A stretch of DNA of 64,000 nucleotides from JADLGL01 sp963823045 (GCA_963823045.1 CAWGKA010000007.1:195992-259991), one strand, 5' to 3'. Shown: positions 44,972-54,474, counted from the first letter of the stretch. Program-made: numbers and translations. Notes: generated from the letters alone by a model not told the origin.

Positions 44972-45790
44972 CTAGCGGCGCTGCTTATAAATGTGATCCT
45001 CATCGGGGAAAGTGCGGGCGCGGACCTCGTTGGCATAGTCCTCGACCGCCTTGGCGATGTGATCGGCGAGCGAGCCGTAGCGCTTGACGAATTTCGGGAT
45101 GTCCGGGCTGAGCCCAAGCATATCCTCCAGCACGAGGATCTGGCCGTCGCAGGCGGCCGAAGCGCCGATGCCGATGGTCGGAATGGCGATATCGGCAGTA
45201 ATGCGGCGGGCGAGCGGCTCCGGGATGCCTTCAAGAACGACGGCGAAAGCGCCGGCATCGGCGACGGCGCGGGCGTCGGCGACCACCGCCTCGGCCCCGG
45301 CCTCGTCGCGTCCCTGGATCTTGAAGCCGCCCATGGTGTTCACCGATTGCGGCGTCAGGCCGACATGACCCATCACCGGAATGCCGCGTTCGACGAGGAA
45401 GGCGATGGTCTCGCCCATACGCACGCCGCCCTCCAGCTTGACCGCGCCGCAGCCGGTTTCCTTGAGGATGCGCGCGGCGGAACGGAAGGCCGCCTGCGGG
45501 CTCTCCTCATAGGAGCCGAAGGGCATGTCGACCACGACGAGCGCGCGCTCCGAGCCGCGCATCACCGCCTGGCCCTGCAGGATCATCATCTCCAGCGTCA
45601 CCGGCAGTGTCGTCTCAAGCCCGTGCATGACCATGCCGAGCGTGTCGCCGACCAGCATGAAATCGACATAGCGGTCTAGGATCGCGGCGGTGTGGGCGTG
45701 ATACGCAGTTAGCGAGACGATCGGCTCGCCGCCCTTGCGCTTGGCGATATCGACGCTCGTCAGCCGGTTTGGCGAGGGCGTGATCGACAC
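44972..45790 (-). CDS. panB: 3-methyl-2-oxobutanoate hydroxymethyltransferase
   Basis: First step of pantothenate synthesis, adding a hydroxymethyl group from methylene-THF. 272 residues. GGEPIVSLTAYHAHTAAILDRYVDFMLVGDTLGMVMHG, GCGAVKLEGGVRM, PVMGHVGLTPQSV and IGIGASAACDGQILVLEDMLG match the family; metal ligands are in the VGD and LEGG segments. No panC neighbour in the window. Start at 45790 leaves 151 bases before the divergent methyltransferase. Confidence 0.94.
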   Translation of the reverse strand: MSITPSPNRLTSVDIAKRKGGEPIVSLTAYHAHTAAILDRYVDFMLVGDTLGMVMHGLETTLPVTLEMMILQGQAVMRGSERALVVVDMPFGSYEESPQAAFRSAARILKETGCGAVKLEGGVRMGETIAFLVERGIPVMGHVGLTPQSVNTMGGFKIQGRDEAGAEAVVADARAVADAGAFAVVLEGIPEPLARRITADIAIPTIGIGASAACDGQILVLEDMLGLSPDIPKFVKRYGSLADHIAKAVEDYANEVRARTFPDEDHIYKQRR

Positions 45791-45941
45791 GGCATTCTCT
45801 CCAGAATTTCAGAGGACTGGGGCTTAGCCGATTGTCCCGTCTGCGGAAAGTCATGGCAGCGTCCCGCACAAGACGGGGCGCCGCTCGGCAGCGACGTCGG
45901 TTTTCGATACAGATAGCGCGGACCTCCAAGGATTCAGCGCC

Positions 45942-47172
45942 ATTTCAACGGAAACACTCACCATCGACCGGCTCGGCCATTCCGGCGACGGCATCGCCGA
46001 AACGCCCGCAGGCCGCGTCTATGTGCCGTTTACCCTGCCGGGCGAGACCGTGACAGCAGAGCGCGAGGGAGACCGCGCCGAGCTGACCTCGGTGCTGGAG
46101 GCCAGTCCGGAACGGGCCACCCCGCCCTGCCCGCATTTCGGCCGTTGCGGCAGCTGTTCGCTGCAGCATTGGAACGAAGCGGCCTACCGCGCCTGGAAGC
46201 GCGAGCAGGTCGTCGCCGCCTTCGCCGCCCGCGGCATCGAGGCGTCCGTCGCGCCGCTGATCCCCTGCCAACTGGCCAGCCGCCGCCGCGCCGTCTTCAC
46301 CGCCGAACGGCAAGGCAAGCAGGTGACGCTCGGCTTCAACCGCGCTTCCAGCCACGAGGTCATTGCCGTCCCGGACTGCCGGGTGCTGGTGCCCGCGATT
46401 GCCGATCGCCTTGACACGATCGCCGCATTGATCGGGCCGCTGGTGCCCCAGCGTGGCCGAGCGCACGTCACCGTCATCGCCGGCAGACAACGGTCTCGAC
46501 ATCGCCGTTGACGGGTTGCGCCGGGTCGACGATCGATTGCTCGACGCGCTGCCGGGACGCATTGCCGATCCGGCGATCGCCCGGCTCACGGTCGAAGGCG
46601 AGACGATCTACCAGCCGCAGGTTCCAGAACTGCGTGCGGGCAACGCCACGCTGCTGCCGACGCCGGGCGGCTTCATCCAGGCCGTTGCCTCGGCGGAAGC
46701 CGCGATGGCGGAGGCCGTCCTCGCCGGCATCGGATCGGCGCGCAAAGTGGCCGATCTCTTCGCCGGCATCGGCACATTCACGCTGCGCGTCGCCGAGCGG
46801 GCCCAGGTGACGGCCTATGACGGCGACGAAGCGGCGGTGACGTCGCTCAGCCGCGCTATCAGGGGAGCGCGCGGCGTCAAAGCGGTGACCGCCGGCGAGC
46901 GCGACCTCTTCGCCGATCCGATGACCGCCATCGAGCTGAAGGCGTTCGACGCCGTGGTGTTCGACCCGCCTCGCGTCGGCGCCAAGGCGCAGGCGGAGCA
47001 GCTCGCCGCCTCCTCCGTTCCGAGCGTCATCGCCGTCTCGTGCAATCCGGCGACGCTGGCGCGCGACGCCCGCATCCTCGTCGACGGCGGCTATCGCCTG
47101 ACGGCCGTCACCCCGATCGACCAGTTCCTGTGGTCGGCGCATATCGAGGCCGTGGCGACGTTCGAGCGCTAG
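45942..47172 (+). CDS. RlmD/TrmA-type RNA m5U methyltransferase, frameshifted, start unclear
   Basis: SAM-dependent RNA uridine-C5 methyltransferase, likely acting on 23S rRNA. An N-terminal TRAM-like part (TIDRLGHSGDGIAETPAGRVYVPFTLPGE) is followed by an iron-sulfur Cys cluster (CPHFGRCGSCSLQHW, with a fourth Cys in PDCRVL). The frame breaks near 46482; DNGLDIAVDGLRRVDDR onward is in the next frame, including LPTPGGFIQA, VADLFAGIGTFTLRVAE, VFDPPRVGAK and the catalytic Cys in VSCNPATLARD. Deleting one base gives about 409 residues. No ATG fits the N-terminus: conserved sequence starts after an ATT at 45942 preceded by AAGGA, which may itself be a misread ATG. Confidence 0.85.
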
Positions 47173-47742
47173 GCGAGCTTGGCGACTTCGGCGCGGCGGA
47201 AGCAGCCGGCATCGTGGTCGTTGACGATGCCGACCGCCTGCAGCCAGGCATAAACGATTGTCGGACCGACGAATTTGAAGCCGCGGCGCTTCAGCTCCTT
47301 CGAGACCCGCTCCGACATCGGTGTCGAAGCGGGAACATCGTGGCCGTCGCCGGTGACCACCTTGCCGTCGGTGAAGGACCAGCAAAAATCGCTGAAGCTC
47401 TCGCCGCTATCTTCCATGGCGCAATAGATGCGCGCGCCAGCGATGGTCGCCTCGATCTTGGCGCGGGCACGAATGATGCCGGCGTCACCCATCAGGCGCT
47501 CGATGTCCTTCTCGTCGAAACGGGCGACCTTCCGCGGATCGAAACCTGCAAACGCCTTGCGGAAGCCCTCACGCTTCTTGAGGACCGTGATCCAGGCGAG
47601 GCCGGCCTGGAAGCCCTCCAGCATCAGCATTTCCCACAGCATCGCGGGAGTCGTGCTGCGGCACGCCCCATTCCTCGTCGTGATAGGCGCTCATCAGCGC
47701 GCCGGTCCCGGCCCAACTGCAGCGATGGAGGTGGTCGGTCAT
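47169..47742 (-). CDS. tag: DNA-3-methyladenine glycosylase I, frameshifted
   Basis: Base-excision enzyme removing 3-methyladenine. The N-terminus MTDHLHRCSWAGTGALMSAYHDEEWGVP carries the first zinc ligands (C8 and H21), and the second pair is in NDHDAGCF near the end. MLWEMLMLEGFQAGLAWITVLKKREGFRKAFAGFD holds the catalytic Glu and the base-stacking Trp. The N-terminal segment and the rest lie in different frames, joined near 47644; removing one base in cgcg gives 190 residues, the normal length. Convergent with the methyltransferase, overlapping its stop by four bases. Confidence 0.91.
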
Positions 47743-47855
47743 TCGGGCTCCGTTTGACGCGTTGTGCCGCTTGCGGCCTTCATCCCAGCCGCGAATTGGC
47801 CAGTACGGCGGGTCAAGTTGGTGGTATTGGCATTGCGACACAAGGTCGGTTGCGG

Positions 47856-49241
47856 ATGGCAATGGGAACTTGGCTTCGGCCCCGTACGGTAGCGCCCCTT
47901 TCTCGCGCCGCGTTGGCGCTGGCAGTGTTTTCTACATGGGCGGTTGCCAGCTTCGGCCAGGACGCGCCACCGCGCGCCGTGGTTCCAACGTCGGAAATCC
48001 AAGTCAACCTCACCTTCGCGCCCCTCGTTCAGATCGCGGCACCGGCAGTGGTCAATGTCTACGCGACGCGGGCAGCACAGAACGGGCAGCGCGCCCGCCA
48101 GGGCCTCGGCTCTGGCGTGATCGTCGACCCGTCGGGGATCATCATCACCAACAACCACGTCGTTGACGGGGCGACGGATATTCGCGTGGCGCTGGCCAAC
48201 GGCGTCGAACTGCCGGCCCAGGTCATCATCGCCGACAGTCGGCTCGACCTCGCCGCGATCCGCATTCCGGTCGATCGCGGTCCCTACCCAGCCTTGACGA
48301 TCGGAGACTCCGACGCCCTGCGGATCGGCGACCTCGTGCTCGCGATCGGCGATCCGTTCGGCGTCGGCCAGACCGTCACCAGCGGCATCGTGTCGGGCCT
48401 GACGCGTGAAATCCCGAACAGCGCTCAGGGCGGACCGGTCTTCATTCAGACCGACGCCGCGATCAATCCCGGCAATTCCGGCGGCGCTCTGATCAACAAT
48501 GCTGGGCACCTCGTTGGCATCAACACGGCCATCGTCTCCCGATCGGGCGGCAATGAGGGGATCGGTTTTGCCATCCCCTCCAACCTGGTTTCCGCGTTCC
48601 TGGACGCTGCGCTTCGTGGCGAAACCGTCCGGTTCCCGTGGACGGGCGCCTATTACGAGGACGTCACGCAGACCGACGCCGACAATGCTGGGGTCGCCGC
48701 CCTGCGCGGCGCCGCGATCATCGACATCTTCGACGACAGCCCGGCCGCTGCGGCCGGCCTCCAGTTGGGCGACATCGTTCTTGCCATTGACGGTACCCCG
48801 GTCGACCAGGCGAGCGACCTCACCTACCGCACCATTCTCGCCGGCCTTGGCCACGTCGCCGACTATGAGGTCGTGCGGGAGGGGGAGATTCTTCACGTCA
48901 GCGTCGACGTCGTGACGGCGCCCGAAACCGTTCCGCCCGAGCCGACGAGGATCACCGGCTCGTCTCCCTTATCGGGCGCTACCGTCGCCAACCTGTCGCC
49001 GGCCCTCGCCGAGGAAATCGGCTATCCCGGGGTCGCTCGCGGCGTCATCATCCGGAGCGTTTCGGCGGGCTCGACCGCCGAGCAGGCGGGCTTCCTTGCC
49101 GACGACATCATTGTCTCGGTCAACGGTGCGGCGATGACGTCGACCAGCCAGTTGGAGCATCTGGTAATTGCCGCACCGGCGAACTGGCAGATGCAAATCC
49201 TCCGCGCCGGTCAGACGATCTCGCACACATTCAACCGCTGA
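47856..49241 (+). CDS. DegP/HtrA-like periplasmic serine protease with two PDZ domains
   Basis: Envelope protease and chaperone of family S1C. 461 residues: an N-terminal signal segment (about 14-34), trypsin-like domain with catalytic H101 (ITNNHVVDGA), D131 (DSRLDLAAI) and S208 (AAINPGNSGGALIN), then two PDZ domains (about 270-360 and 385-461; GLQLGDIVLAIDGTPV and FLADDIIVSVNGAAM). The N-terminal SEIQVNLTFAPLVQIAAPAVVNVYA is typical. Starts at the ATG at 47856; a second Met follows two codons on. The upstream open frame is methyltransferase and tag sequence out of frame. Divergent from tag. Confidence 0.92.
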   Translation: MAMGTWLRPRTVAPLSRAALALAVFSTWAVASFGQDAPPRAVVPTSEIQVNLTFAPLVQIAAPAVVNVYATRAAQNGQRARQGLGSGVIVDPSGIIITNNHVVDGATDIRVALANGVELPAQVIIADSRLDLAAIRIPVDRGPYPALTIGDSDALRIGDLVLAIGDPFGVGQTVTSGIVSGLTREIPNSAQGGPVFIQTDAAINPGNSGGALINNAGHLVGINTAIVSRSGGNEGIGFAIPSNLVSAFLDAALRGETVRFPWTGAYYEDVTQTDADNAGVAALRGAAIIDIFDDSPAAAAGLQLGDIVLAIDGTPVDQASDLTYRTILAGLGHVADYEVVREGEILHVSVDVVTAPETVPPEPTRITGSSPLSGATVANLSPALAEEIGYPGVARGVIIRSVSAGSTAEQAGFLADDIIVSVNGAAMTSTSQLEHLVIAAPANWQMQILRAGQTISHTFNR

Positions 49242-49298
49242 CGCCTGCCCAGTTGGTTGGCCTTCCGCGCGCGCTTCGGCCTCGCGGTCGATCGTGAC

Positions 49299-50765
49299 TC
49301 AGGCCTGTGGGCCAAACCACGTGGTGAGCGCATCCGCCAGTCCCTGCGGGCCACCGTCTCCGGCCCACGCAACGTATCCGTCAGGCCGGATCAACACGGC
49401 CGAAGGAGCGGCAACGGGACCGGTGACGGGAAGGCCCCACGGCCCGTCATATGCCGCTTCGACCAGCCGGACCCGATCCGCGCAGGACGCGATGTCGAAG
49501 CTGCCCGGCTCGCCGAGATTGAGCAGCACGGGCTTCGCTGCGTGGAGCAAAGTGAAGACCCGCACAGCGCCATCCGCCGTCTTGAGGTCGAGGTCGGGCA
49601 TGCGGCGGCCGAGCAGCGGATGCCCCTCGCCCAGATCGTAGCGAATGTCGAGGCCCGACATCATCCCGGCAATGCGCTTGCGCGGGCCGTCCATGCCGAG
49701 GAGATCGGACATGATCGTGCGCAGCGCGTCGGTGCGTTCGTCGGTGCGCAGCAGAGCGACCTGCGCCATCGTGTTCTGCAGCACAGCGGCTCCGACCGGA
49801 TGCCGCTCGGAATGGTAGGTGTCGAGAAGCGTTTCCGGCGCGGTCCCGCCCACCACCTGCGCCAGCTTCCAGCCCAAATTCACCGCGTCCTGCACACCGA
49901 TATTGAGGCCCTGCCCGCCGACCGGATAGTGCACGTGGGCGGCGTCGCCTGCGAGCAGCACGCGGCCCATGCGATAAGACGCGGCCTGCCGGGCCATGTC
50001 GGTGAAACGCGAAATCGAAGCGGGGCTGTGAACGCCATAGTCGGTGCCATAGACGGCAATGAGCGCCTCCCTGAGATCCTGCAGCGTCGGTTCGTCCGTT
50101 CGGCCGACCTTCGGTTCCGTGAGCAGCACTCTCACCCGACCCTTGTCCTCCATCTTGCTCAGGCCATGCAGGCCGTGCGCGTCGCGATGGGCGCCCCATT
50201 CGGGCTCCTCAGTCAGTTGCACCTCGGCGATCAGATTGCTGATCGTCGGGTCCCAGCCGGGGAAATCGATCCCGGCCGTCTTGCGTATGAGACTGCGCCC
50301 GCCATCGCAGCCGACGAGGTAGTTCGCCCGCAACGACCGACCGTCGGACAACTCCGCCGTGACGCCGGCGTCGTCCTGAACGAAACCTGTCACGTCGACG
50401 CCGCGATGGATCGGCACGCCCAGTTCGTCGACCCAGCCGGCCAAGATGCGTTCGATATCGCTCTGCCACAGGGCGAGGCCGTAATTGTGCCGCGTCGGGA
50501 AGTCGCTGATGTCCAGACGGATCCAGGCGAACCCCGCAACCTGCGCCACCTGTCCTTCAGAGAGAAAGCGATCGGCGATGCCGCGCTGATCGAGGATCTC
50601 GATGGTGCGGGCGTGCAGTCCGCCGGCGCGCGATCCCGCGACATCCTGATTCGGACGCCGTTCGACGATCGCCACGTCGACGCCTGCCAGGGCCAATTCG
50701 CCTGCGAGCATCAGCCCGGTCGGCCCTCCACCGACGATCAAGACGCTGGTGTCCGGCATGGTCAT
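49299..50765 (-). CDS. FAD-dependent aromatic hydroxylase / monooxygenase
   Basis: Class A flavoprotein monooxygenase, the family of PheA/TfdB hydroxylases and rifampicin monooxygenase. 488 residues: FAD Rossmann motif VLIVGGGPTGLMLAGELALAG with ERRP after it, the DG motif in VGCDGGRSLIRKTAGIDFPG, and the GD motif in RVLLAGDAAHVHYPVGGQGLNIGVQDAVNLGWKLA. A C-terminal thioredoxin-like domain (about 395-488) is present. Substrate unknown; drug inactivation or aromatic degradation are both possible. ATG at 50765 with AAGGA upstream is used; MPDTS two codons later has a better-spaced AGAGG. Confidence 0.85.
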   Translation of the reverse strand: MTMPDTSVLIVGGGPTGLMLAGELALAGVDVAIVERRPNQDVAGSRAGGLHARTIEILDQRGIADRFLSEGQVAQVAGFAWIRLDISDFPTRHNYGLALWQSDIERILAGWVDELGVPIHRGVDVTGFVQDDAGVTAELSDGRSLRANYLVGCDGGRSLIRKTAGIDFPGWDPTISNLIAEVQLTEEPEWGAHRDAHGLHGLSKMEDKGRVRVLLTEPKVGRTDEPTLQDLREALIAVYGTDYGVHSPASISRFTDMARQAASYRMGRVLLAGDAAHVHYPVGGQGLNIGVQDAVNLGWKLAQVVGGTAPETLLDTYHSERHPVGAAVLQNTMAQVALLRTDERTDALRTIMSDLLGMDGPRKRIAGMMSGLDIRYDLGEGHPLLGRRMPDLDLKTADGAVRVFTLLHAAKPVLLNLGEPGSFDIASCADRVRLVEAAYDGPWGLPVTGPVAAPSAVLIRPDGYVAWAGDGGPQGLADALTTWFGPQA

Positions 50766-50966
50766 ACCTCTCGTCCTTCGCAGGCCAAACTCAGCCGGCG
50801 TTCGGGCCGGCGAAACGGGCGCGCGCAAATTGTTGCTGAAGGCGGATGGAGGTACGAGCAAAGCCAGAGCCTTGCAATTCTTGTAGTTTTTTGGTTGCGC
50901 CCCATATCTAAGCTGGCAGGGATTGGCCGGCTCCTTGGCGTCTGGCTGCCTCGATCCGCTCGACGC

Positions 50967-51479
50967 TCAGTCGAATACGTTCCAGCAGATCGCATTGCGG
51001 TTCTGCTGATCCTCCAGAACCAGCGCCCTGACCTCTTCCGGCAATTGCTCGCGCTGCCAGGCGCATTCGCGTCTACCAGCCTCGTCCCGCTCGCCCTCGC
51101 TTGCCGCTTCCCGCGCTGCCTTGATGGCGTAGGCCGCCGCGCCAAGATCATGCGCCGCGACATGTCCGACGGCCGCGGCCTGGCCTGCTGACAGCGCGGC
51201 GTATTTCGCCGCGCCGGAAACCTCGCGTGCGGCAGCGTTGGAAGCGAACGCCGCCTCGCGCGACTGCATCATCGTCACCTCGCCGCGTACCCATGCATGC
51301 GTCATCTCGATGGCCTTTCGCGGCCGCTCATCATCCGGCCGCGCCGCTTCAAAGAAATGCAGCACATGCTCGGTGCAGGCCGCCGCCCACAGCGCCAGCA
51401 AATGATGGTGCTGATCGGTCAGCGTGCCGCCGCGCCTGATGGTGATGAGGCGCGGGTCGCGTTGCTTGGGAAGGATCAT
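50967..51479 (-). CDS. Imm-5-like putative immunity protein
   Basis: A 170-residue all-helical protein. RPRKAIEMTHAWVRGEVTMMQSREAAFASNAAAREVSGAAKYAALSAGQAAAVGHVAAHDLGAAAYAIKAAREA is characteristic of the family annotated as putative immunity protein (Imm-5-like). The name comes from its presence in polymorphic-toxin loci. No toxin gene is next to it here, so its role is open. No signal peptide. Start set at M of MILPKQRDPRLITI (51479); an earlier in-frame Met at 51515 is possible. The assignment is from remembered family features. Confidence 0.65.
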   Translation of the reverse strand: MILPKQRDPRLITIRRGGTLTDQHHHLLALWAAACTEHVLHFFEAARPDDERPRKAIEMTHAWVRGEVTMMQSREAAFASNAAAREVSGAAKYAALSAGQAAAVGHVAAHDLGAAAYAIKAAREAASEGERDEAGRRECAWQREQLPEEVRALVLEDQQNRNAICWNVFD

Positions 51480-51539
51480 TCGGCCGGCCCCGTCATCGGC
51501 ACTGTTCCGTGGCATCCGGGATTGTCATCCGATCGGCCT

Positions 51540-52160
51540 TCAAAGCGCCGGGCGGACGCCGTCTTTTTCGACTTGCACGTAGTTCGTCCGATACGTTCCC
51601 GGCCCCGTCGGCGTCGCGGCGACAAACACATATGCGCCCGGAACCAGGAGCGAGCGATCACCGTCATTCCGCGTGTAGAGCACGGGAATGTCCGTGGGAA
51701 CCACGACGGTCCAGTCCGCACCGCCGTTTCGCGGGCCGTAGTGGACCGTAATCTGCCTGCCGTCGCCCACATTCACCGCCTCAGTGACAACGCCGTTCGT
51801 CATCATCGCAGTGGGCTCCAAATCGTTTTCCCAGGGCGCATGGTAGTTGCCGGCATTGTCGAGGACATGAACTTCGATCGGGACGGGCACCCCATCGGTG
51901 CCTTGCACCGTCGTCACGCCCAGGCCGACGCCTGGGTCAAGGTCCGCCAATGTGAGGCGGACGTTGTAGCCGACGACGAGGATCAGTCCGAGGGTGACGG
52001 TGACGGTTTCTTGCCCACGCGTCGTCATCACCATCGTGTTTCCGTCGATCGCATCAATGGTGCCGCGCAAGAACGTGGTGTCTGCGGGTTGCGCGGCGGC
52101 GGGCGTGCAGAACGAGATCAACAGCGCCGTACCGGCGGCGGCGAGAGTCCTTCTCATCAT
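51540..52160 (-). CDS. Secreted protein of unknown function (DUF5666-like beta protein)
   Basis: A 206-residue exported protein with a signal peptide (MMRRTLAAAGTALLISFCTPAAAQ). The body repeats short beta-like units: TTFLRGTIDAIDGNTMVMTTRGQETVTVTL, APWENDLEPTAMMTNGVV, and VVVPTDIPVLYTRNDGDRSLLVPGAYVFVAA. This pattern (RGTIxAIDGxTMVM, PW-L-P--MTN, VVP--PV) recurs in small alphaproteobacterial periplasmic proteins of unknown role that resemble DUF5666. No metal or catalytic residues can be named. Start at 52160 with GGAAGGGA upstream. Confidence 0.65.
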   Translation of the reverse strand: MMRRTLAAAGTALLISFCTPAAAQPADTTFLRGTIDAIDGNTMVMTTRGQETVTVTLGLILVVGYNVRLTLADLDPGVGLGVTTVQGTDGVPVPIEVHVLDNAGNYHAPWENDLEPTAMMTNGVVTEAVNVGDGRQITVHYGPRNGGADWTVVVPTDIPVLYTRNDGDRSLLVPGAYVFVAATPTGPGTYRTNYVQVEKDGVRPAL

Positions 52161-52300
52161 GAAACGCTGTCCCTTCCTGGCCGGACCATTTGGGCGGCCG
52201 GCGGCTAAGTCCACAACGATGACGCCGCGGACGCCGTCTTTATTCCCTCGATCACAGTGGGTTGAGGGCATCACCCGCCGCAGCGACGGCGGCAAAAAGT

Positions 52301-52789
52301 TCACTGCGACGACGCGCCTTCGCCAAGCAACTCGTCCAGGGCTTCGAACTGCTCGCTATAAGCACCGGTGCTCTCCGAAGCGAGGGCGCTGTCGAGCGCT
52401 TCCTTCGACGGATAGCGGTCGTGCACCACCACGAGAGTCTCGTCGCCCCGCTCGTCGAAGGTCACCGTTGTGACGGAGCCGTCGGGCCCCCCTTCCTCAT
52501 TCGTCCAGACGATGCGGGAGTAGGGCGTCACCTCCAAGTACTTGCCGAAGAACGCCATCGGCTGATCCGAGGCCGGGTGGCCGAACACGAAGCGGTAGGT
52601 GCCGCCGGTGCGAGCATCCGTCTCGCAGGAAATGAACGAGATGCCGAACGACTTCGGCGCCCACCAGCGCATCAGCAATTCGGGCGTTGTCCAAGCTTCG
52701 AACACGAGCCGCGCCGGGCCGTCGAAGGTTCGGGTGATGATGAGTTCTGTGTCGGACGTTCGCTCCGTCGTCGTGCGATTCCCAGCCAT
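52301..52789 (-). CDS. SRPBCC / AHSA1-type domain protein
   Basis: A 162-residue START-like lipid or ligand-binding fold of the AHSA1/CalC group. TELIITRTFDGPARLVFEAWTTPELLMRWWAPKSFG and TGGTYRFVFGH are signature features. It follows the ArsR regulator on the same strand, an arrangement found very often with this family, where the pair is thought to form one regulatory unit. The ligand is unknown. The ATG at 52789 lies just past the ArsR stop; one at 52819 would overlap it. Confidence 0.85.
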   Translation of the reverse strand: MAGNRTTTERTSDTELIITRTFDGPARLVFEAWTTPELLMRWWAPKSFGISFISCETDARTGGTYRFVFGHPASDQPMAFFGKYLEVTPYSRIVWTNEEGGPDGSVTTVTFDERGDETLVVVHDRYPSKEALDSALASESTGAYSEQFEALDELLGEGASSQ

Positions 52790-52796
52790 GACGGGC

Positions 52797-53162
52797 TTAC
52801 CGCTTCCGCTTGCGTCCATTGATCTTTTCCTTCTGTTTCAATTCCTCGACGACAGCATCCAGTGTCTCGAAGCGCGCCTCCCAGCGCCTCCGGTGACGCT
52901 CGATCCATGCCGCCGCCTGCTCGAGGCCGCGGAGGTCGAGCCGGCAGGTGCGTACGCGCCCGACCTTCTCCGTGGTGACGAACCCCGCCTCCTCCAGGAG
53001 GCCGACATGCTTCTTCATGCCCGTCAGGGTCATGTCGAACTTGCCGGCAAGCTCCGTAATCGAAGCGTCGCCGTGCCCGAGTTGCTCCAGGACCCCGCGA
53101 CGCGTGGCGTCCGACAGCGCGGCGAAAGAAGCATCGAGAGGGGCGGCTAGATACTGAACCAT
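52797..53162 (-). CDS. ArsR family transcriptional regulator
   Basis: A 121-residue winged-helix repressor: LDASFAALSDATRRGVLEQLGHGDASITELAGKFDMTLTGMKKHVGLLEEAGFVTTEKVGRVRTCRLD. No cysteine metal site is seen (the only Cys is in the wing-proximal strand), consistent with the non-metal subgroup paired with SRPBCC proteins. The tail is very basic. It likely autoregulates from the 177-base gap shared with the divergent ferritin-like gene. Confidence 0.88.
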   Translation of the reverse strand: MVQYLAAPLDASFAALSDATRRGVLEQLGHGDASITELAGKFDMTLTGMKKHVGLLEEAGFVTTEKVGRVRTCRLDLRGLEQAAAWIERHRRRWEARFETLDAVVEELKQKEKINGRKRKR

Positions 53163-53339
53163 TCAGTTCAGTGTTAGCGTGCCACTACGCGCGATGCAAG
53201 GGTCTTCTTCCGCGATCACGACGTGGTTGGTCGCCAGCCGGAGCGCCTGCAAAGCCTCGCAATCGCTTCGCGAAGTCCTCGCGCTTCCGCGGCGCCCTTC
53301 ATGATATTGTCGAAACGATACCGATCCGGGACCGTCGGC

Positions 53340-54455
53340 ATGAGCCTGCGGACGATCCGACCGGTCAGACACATCGAGCGCGGCGGGAAGACCGTGGCCA
53401 TCCGAACGATCGAGGAACTCCGCTCGCATGTCGCCTTGGCGACAAGAATCGAGCTGTCTACGATCCCGCCATACCTCTACGCCATGTACACGATCAAGGA
53501 TCAGGGCTCGGCTGCCGCGCGCCTGATCGCGAGTGTCGTCGTTGAGGAGATGCTCCACGTCAGCCTCACCGCAAACCTCATGCTCGCCATTGGCGGCAAC
53601 CCAGTTTTCGACGCGAGCGTGGTGCCTTCCTACCCGGCGCCGCTCACGCACCACCGGCCGGAACTGCCGTTGGGCCTGCGGCGATGCACCGCGGAAGTCG
53701 TCCGCGACACCTTCATGGCCATCGAGCGGCCCAAGCCGCCGGCGGCGGCTCCTGAGGATGACGACTACGAGACCTTGGGGCAGTTCTATGCGGCGCTGGA
53801 GGACGCGATCTACGCATTGGCCGCAAAGGCGGACCTGTTCGCCAACCACCAGCCCGGACGCCAGCTCTCTGATCCGACCTTCTACGGGCCGGTCATGTTC
53901 GACGAGGACGACAGCGGCGGTCTCCTGCTGATCCGCGACCGCGACAGCGCCAGAGCGGCCCTCGAAATCATCATCCATCAAGGCGAAGGCATCAGCGAGC
54001 ATCGATGGGCGGATCCGGGAAATCGCGAACTGACCCACTTCTACAAATTCAAGTCGATCGCCGACGGCGGGACGCCGATCGGGCCGGTATGGCCGGCAAT
54101 AGACAATCCCCGCTCGGCCGATCTACCAGCCCGCTTGCGTGGGGCGTCCGACCTGTTCAACGCTATCTACATGCTGTTGTTCGACACGCTGGGCGGCCTG
54201 TTCTCCGGCCGTCGGGACCAGGGCCCGCTGGTTCATCAGCTCTATGGGCTGATGTCCGATTGCCTGGCTCCCACGGCCCGCTATTTGGTCTCGCAGCCGA
54301 TCGACGACAATTGGAATGCTGGCCCCAGCTTCGAGGCGTACCGGCTCGGACCTGCGCCTTGGCAGGAAGTGTCCCGGCTTGCCGCTTCCGTCGCGCTGGA
54401 GCACGCGGATTTGGCACCCGTCGCCGACAAGCTCACCGAACTATCTCAGGGCTGA
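53340..54455 (+). CDS. Ferritin-like domain protein (VioB / iminophenyl-pyruvate dimer synthase type)
   Basis: A 371-residue protein with the ferritin-like helical bundle seen in the N-terminal part of VioB and in related iminophenyl-pyruvate dimer synthases. RIELSTIPPYLYAMYTIKDQGSAAARLIASVVVEEMLHVSLTANLMLAIGG (about 30-80) contains the E...EExxH iron-binding pattern, followed by IIIHQGEGI and ELTHFYKFKSIA. It lacks the large polyketide-synthase-like part of VioB. Product not known; standalone members occur widely. Start at the ATG 53340 (MSLRTIRPVRHIERGG). Convergent with the ABC-2 permease, 20 bases apart. Confidence 0.78.
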   Translation: MSLRTIRPVRHIERGGKTVAIRTIEELRSHVALATRIELSTIPPYLYAMYTIKDQGSAAARLIASVVVEEMLHVSLTANLMLAIGGNPVFDASVVPSYPAPLTHHRPELPLGLRRCTAEVVRDTFMAIERPKPPAAAPEDDDYETLGQFYAALEDAIYALAAKADLFANHQPGRQLSDPTFYGPVMFDEDDSGGLLLIRDRDSARAALEIIIHQGEGISEHRWADPGNRELTHFYKFKSIADGGTPIGPVWPAIDNPRSADLPARLRGASDLFNAIYMLLFDTLGGLFSGRRDQGPLVHQLYGLMSDCLAPTARYLVSQPIDDNWNAGPSFEAYRLGPAPWQEVSRLAASVALEHADLAPVADKLTELSQG

Positions 54456-54474
54456 CACGGCGTACCGGCGGGTC

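Noticed and set aside
49299..54455. Violacein- or rebeccamycin-type biosynthetic cluster
   Set aside because: Only a lone ferritin-like protein and a monooxygenase are present; no amino-acid oxidase, cyclase or tailoring set, and the genes face different ways.
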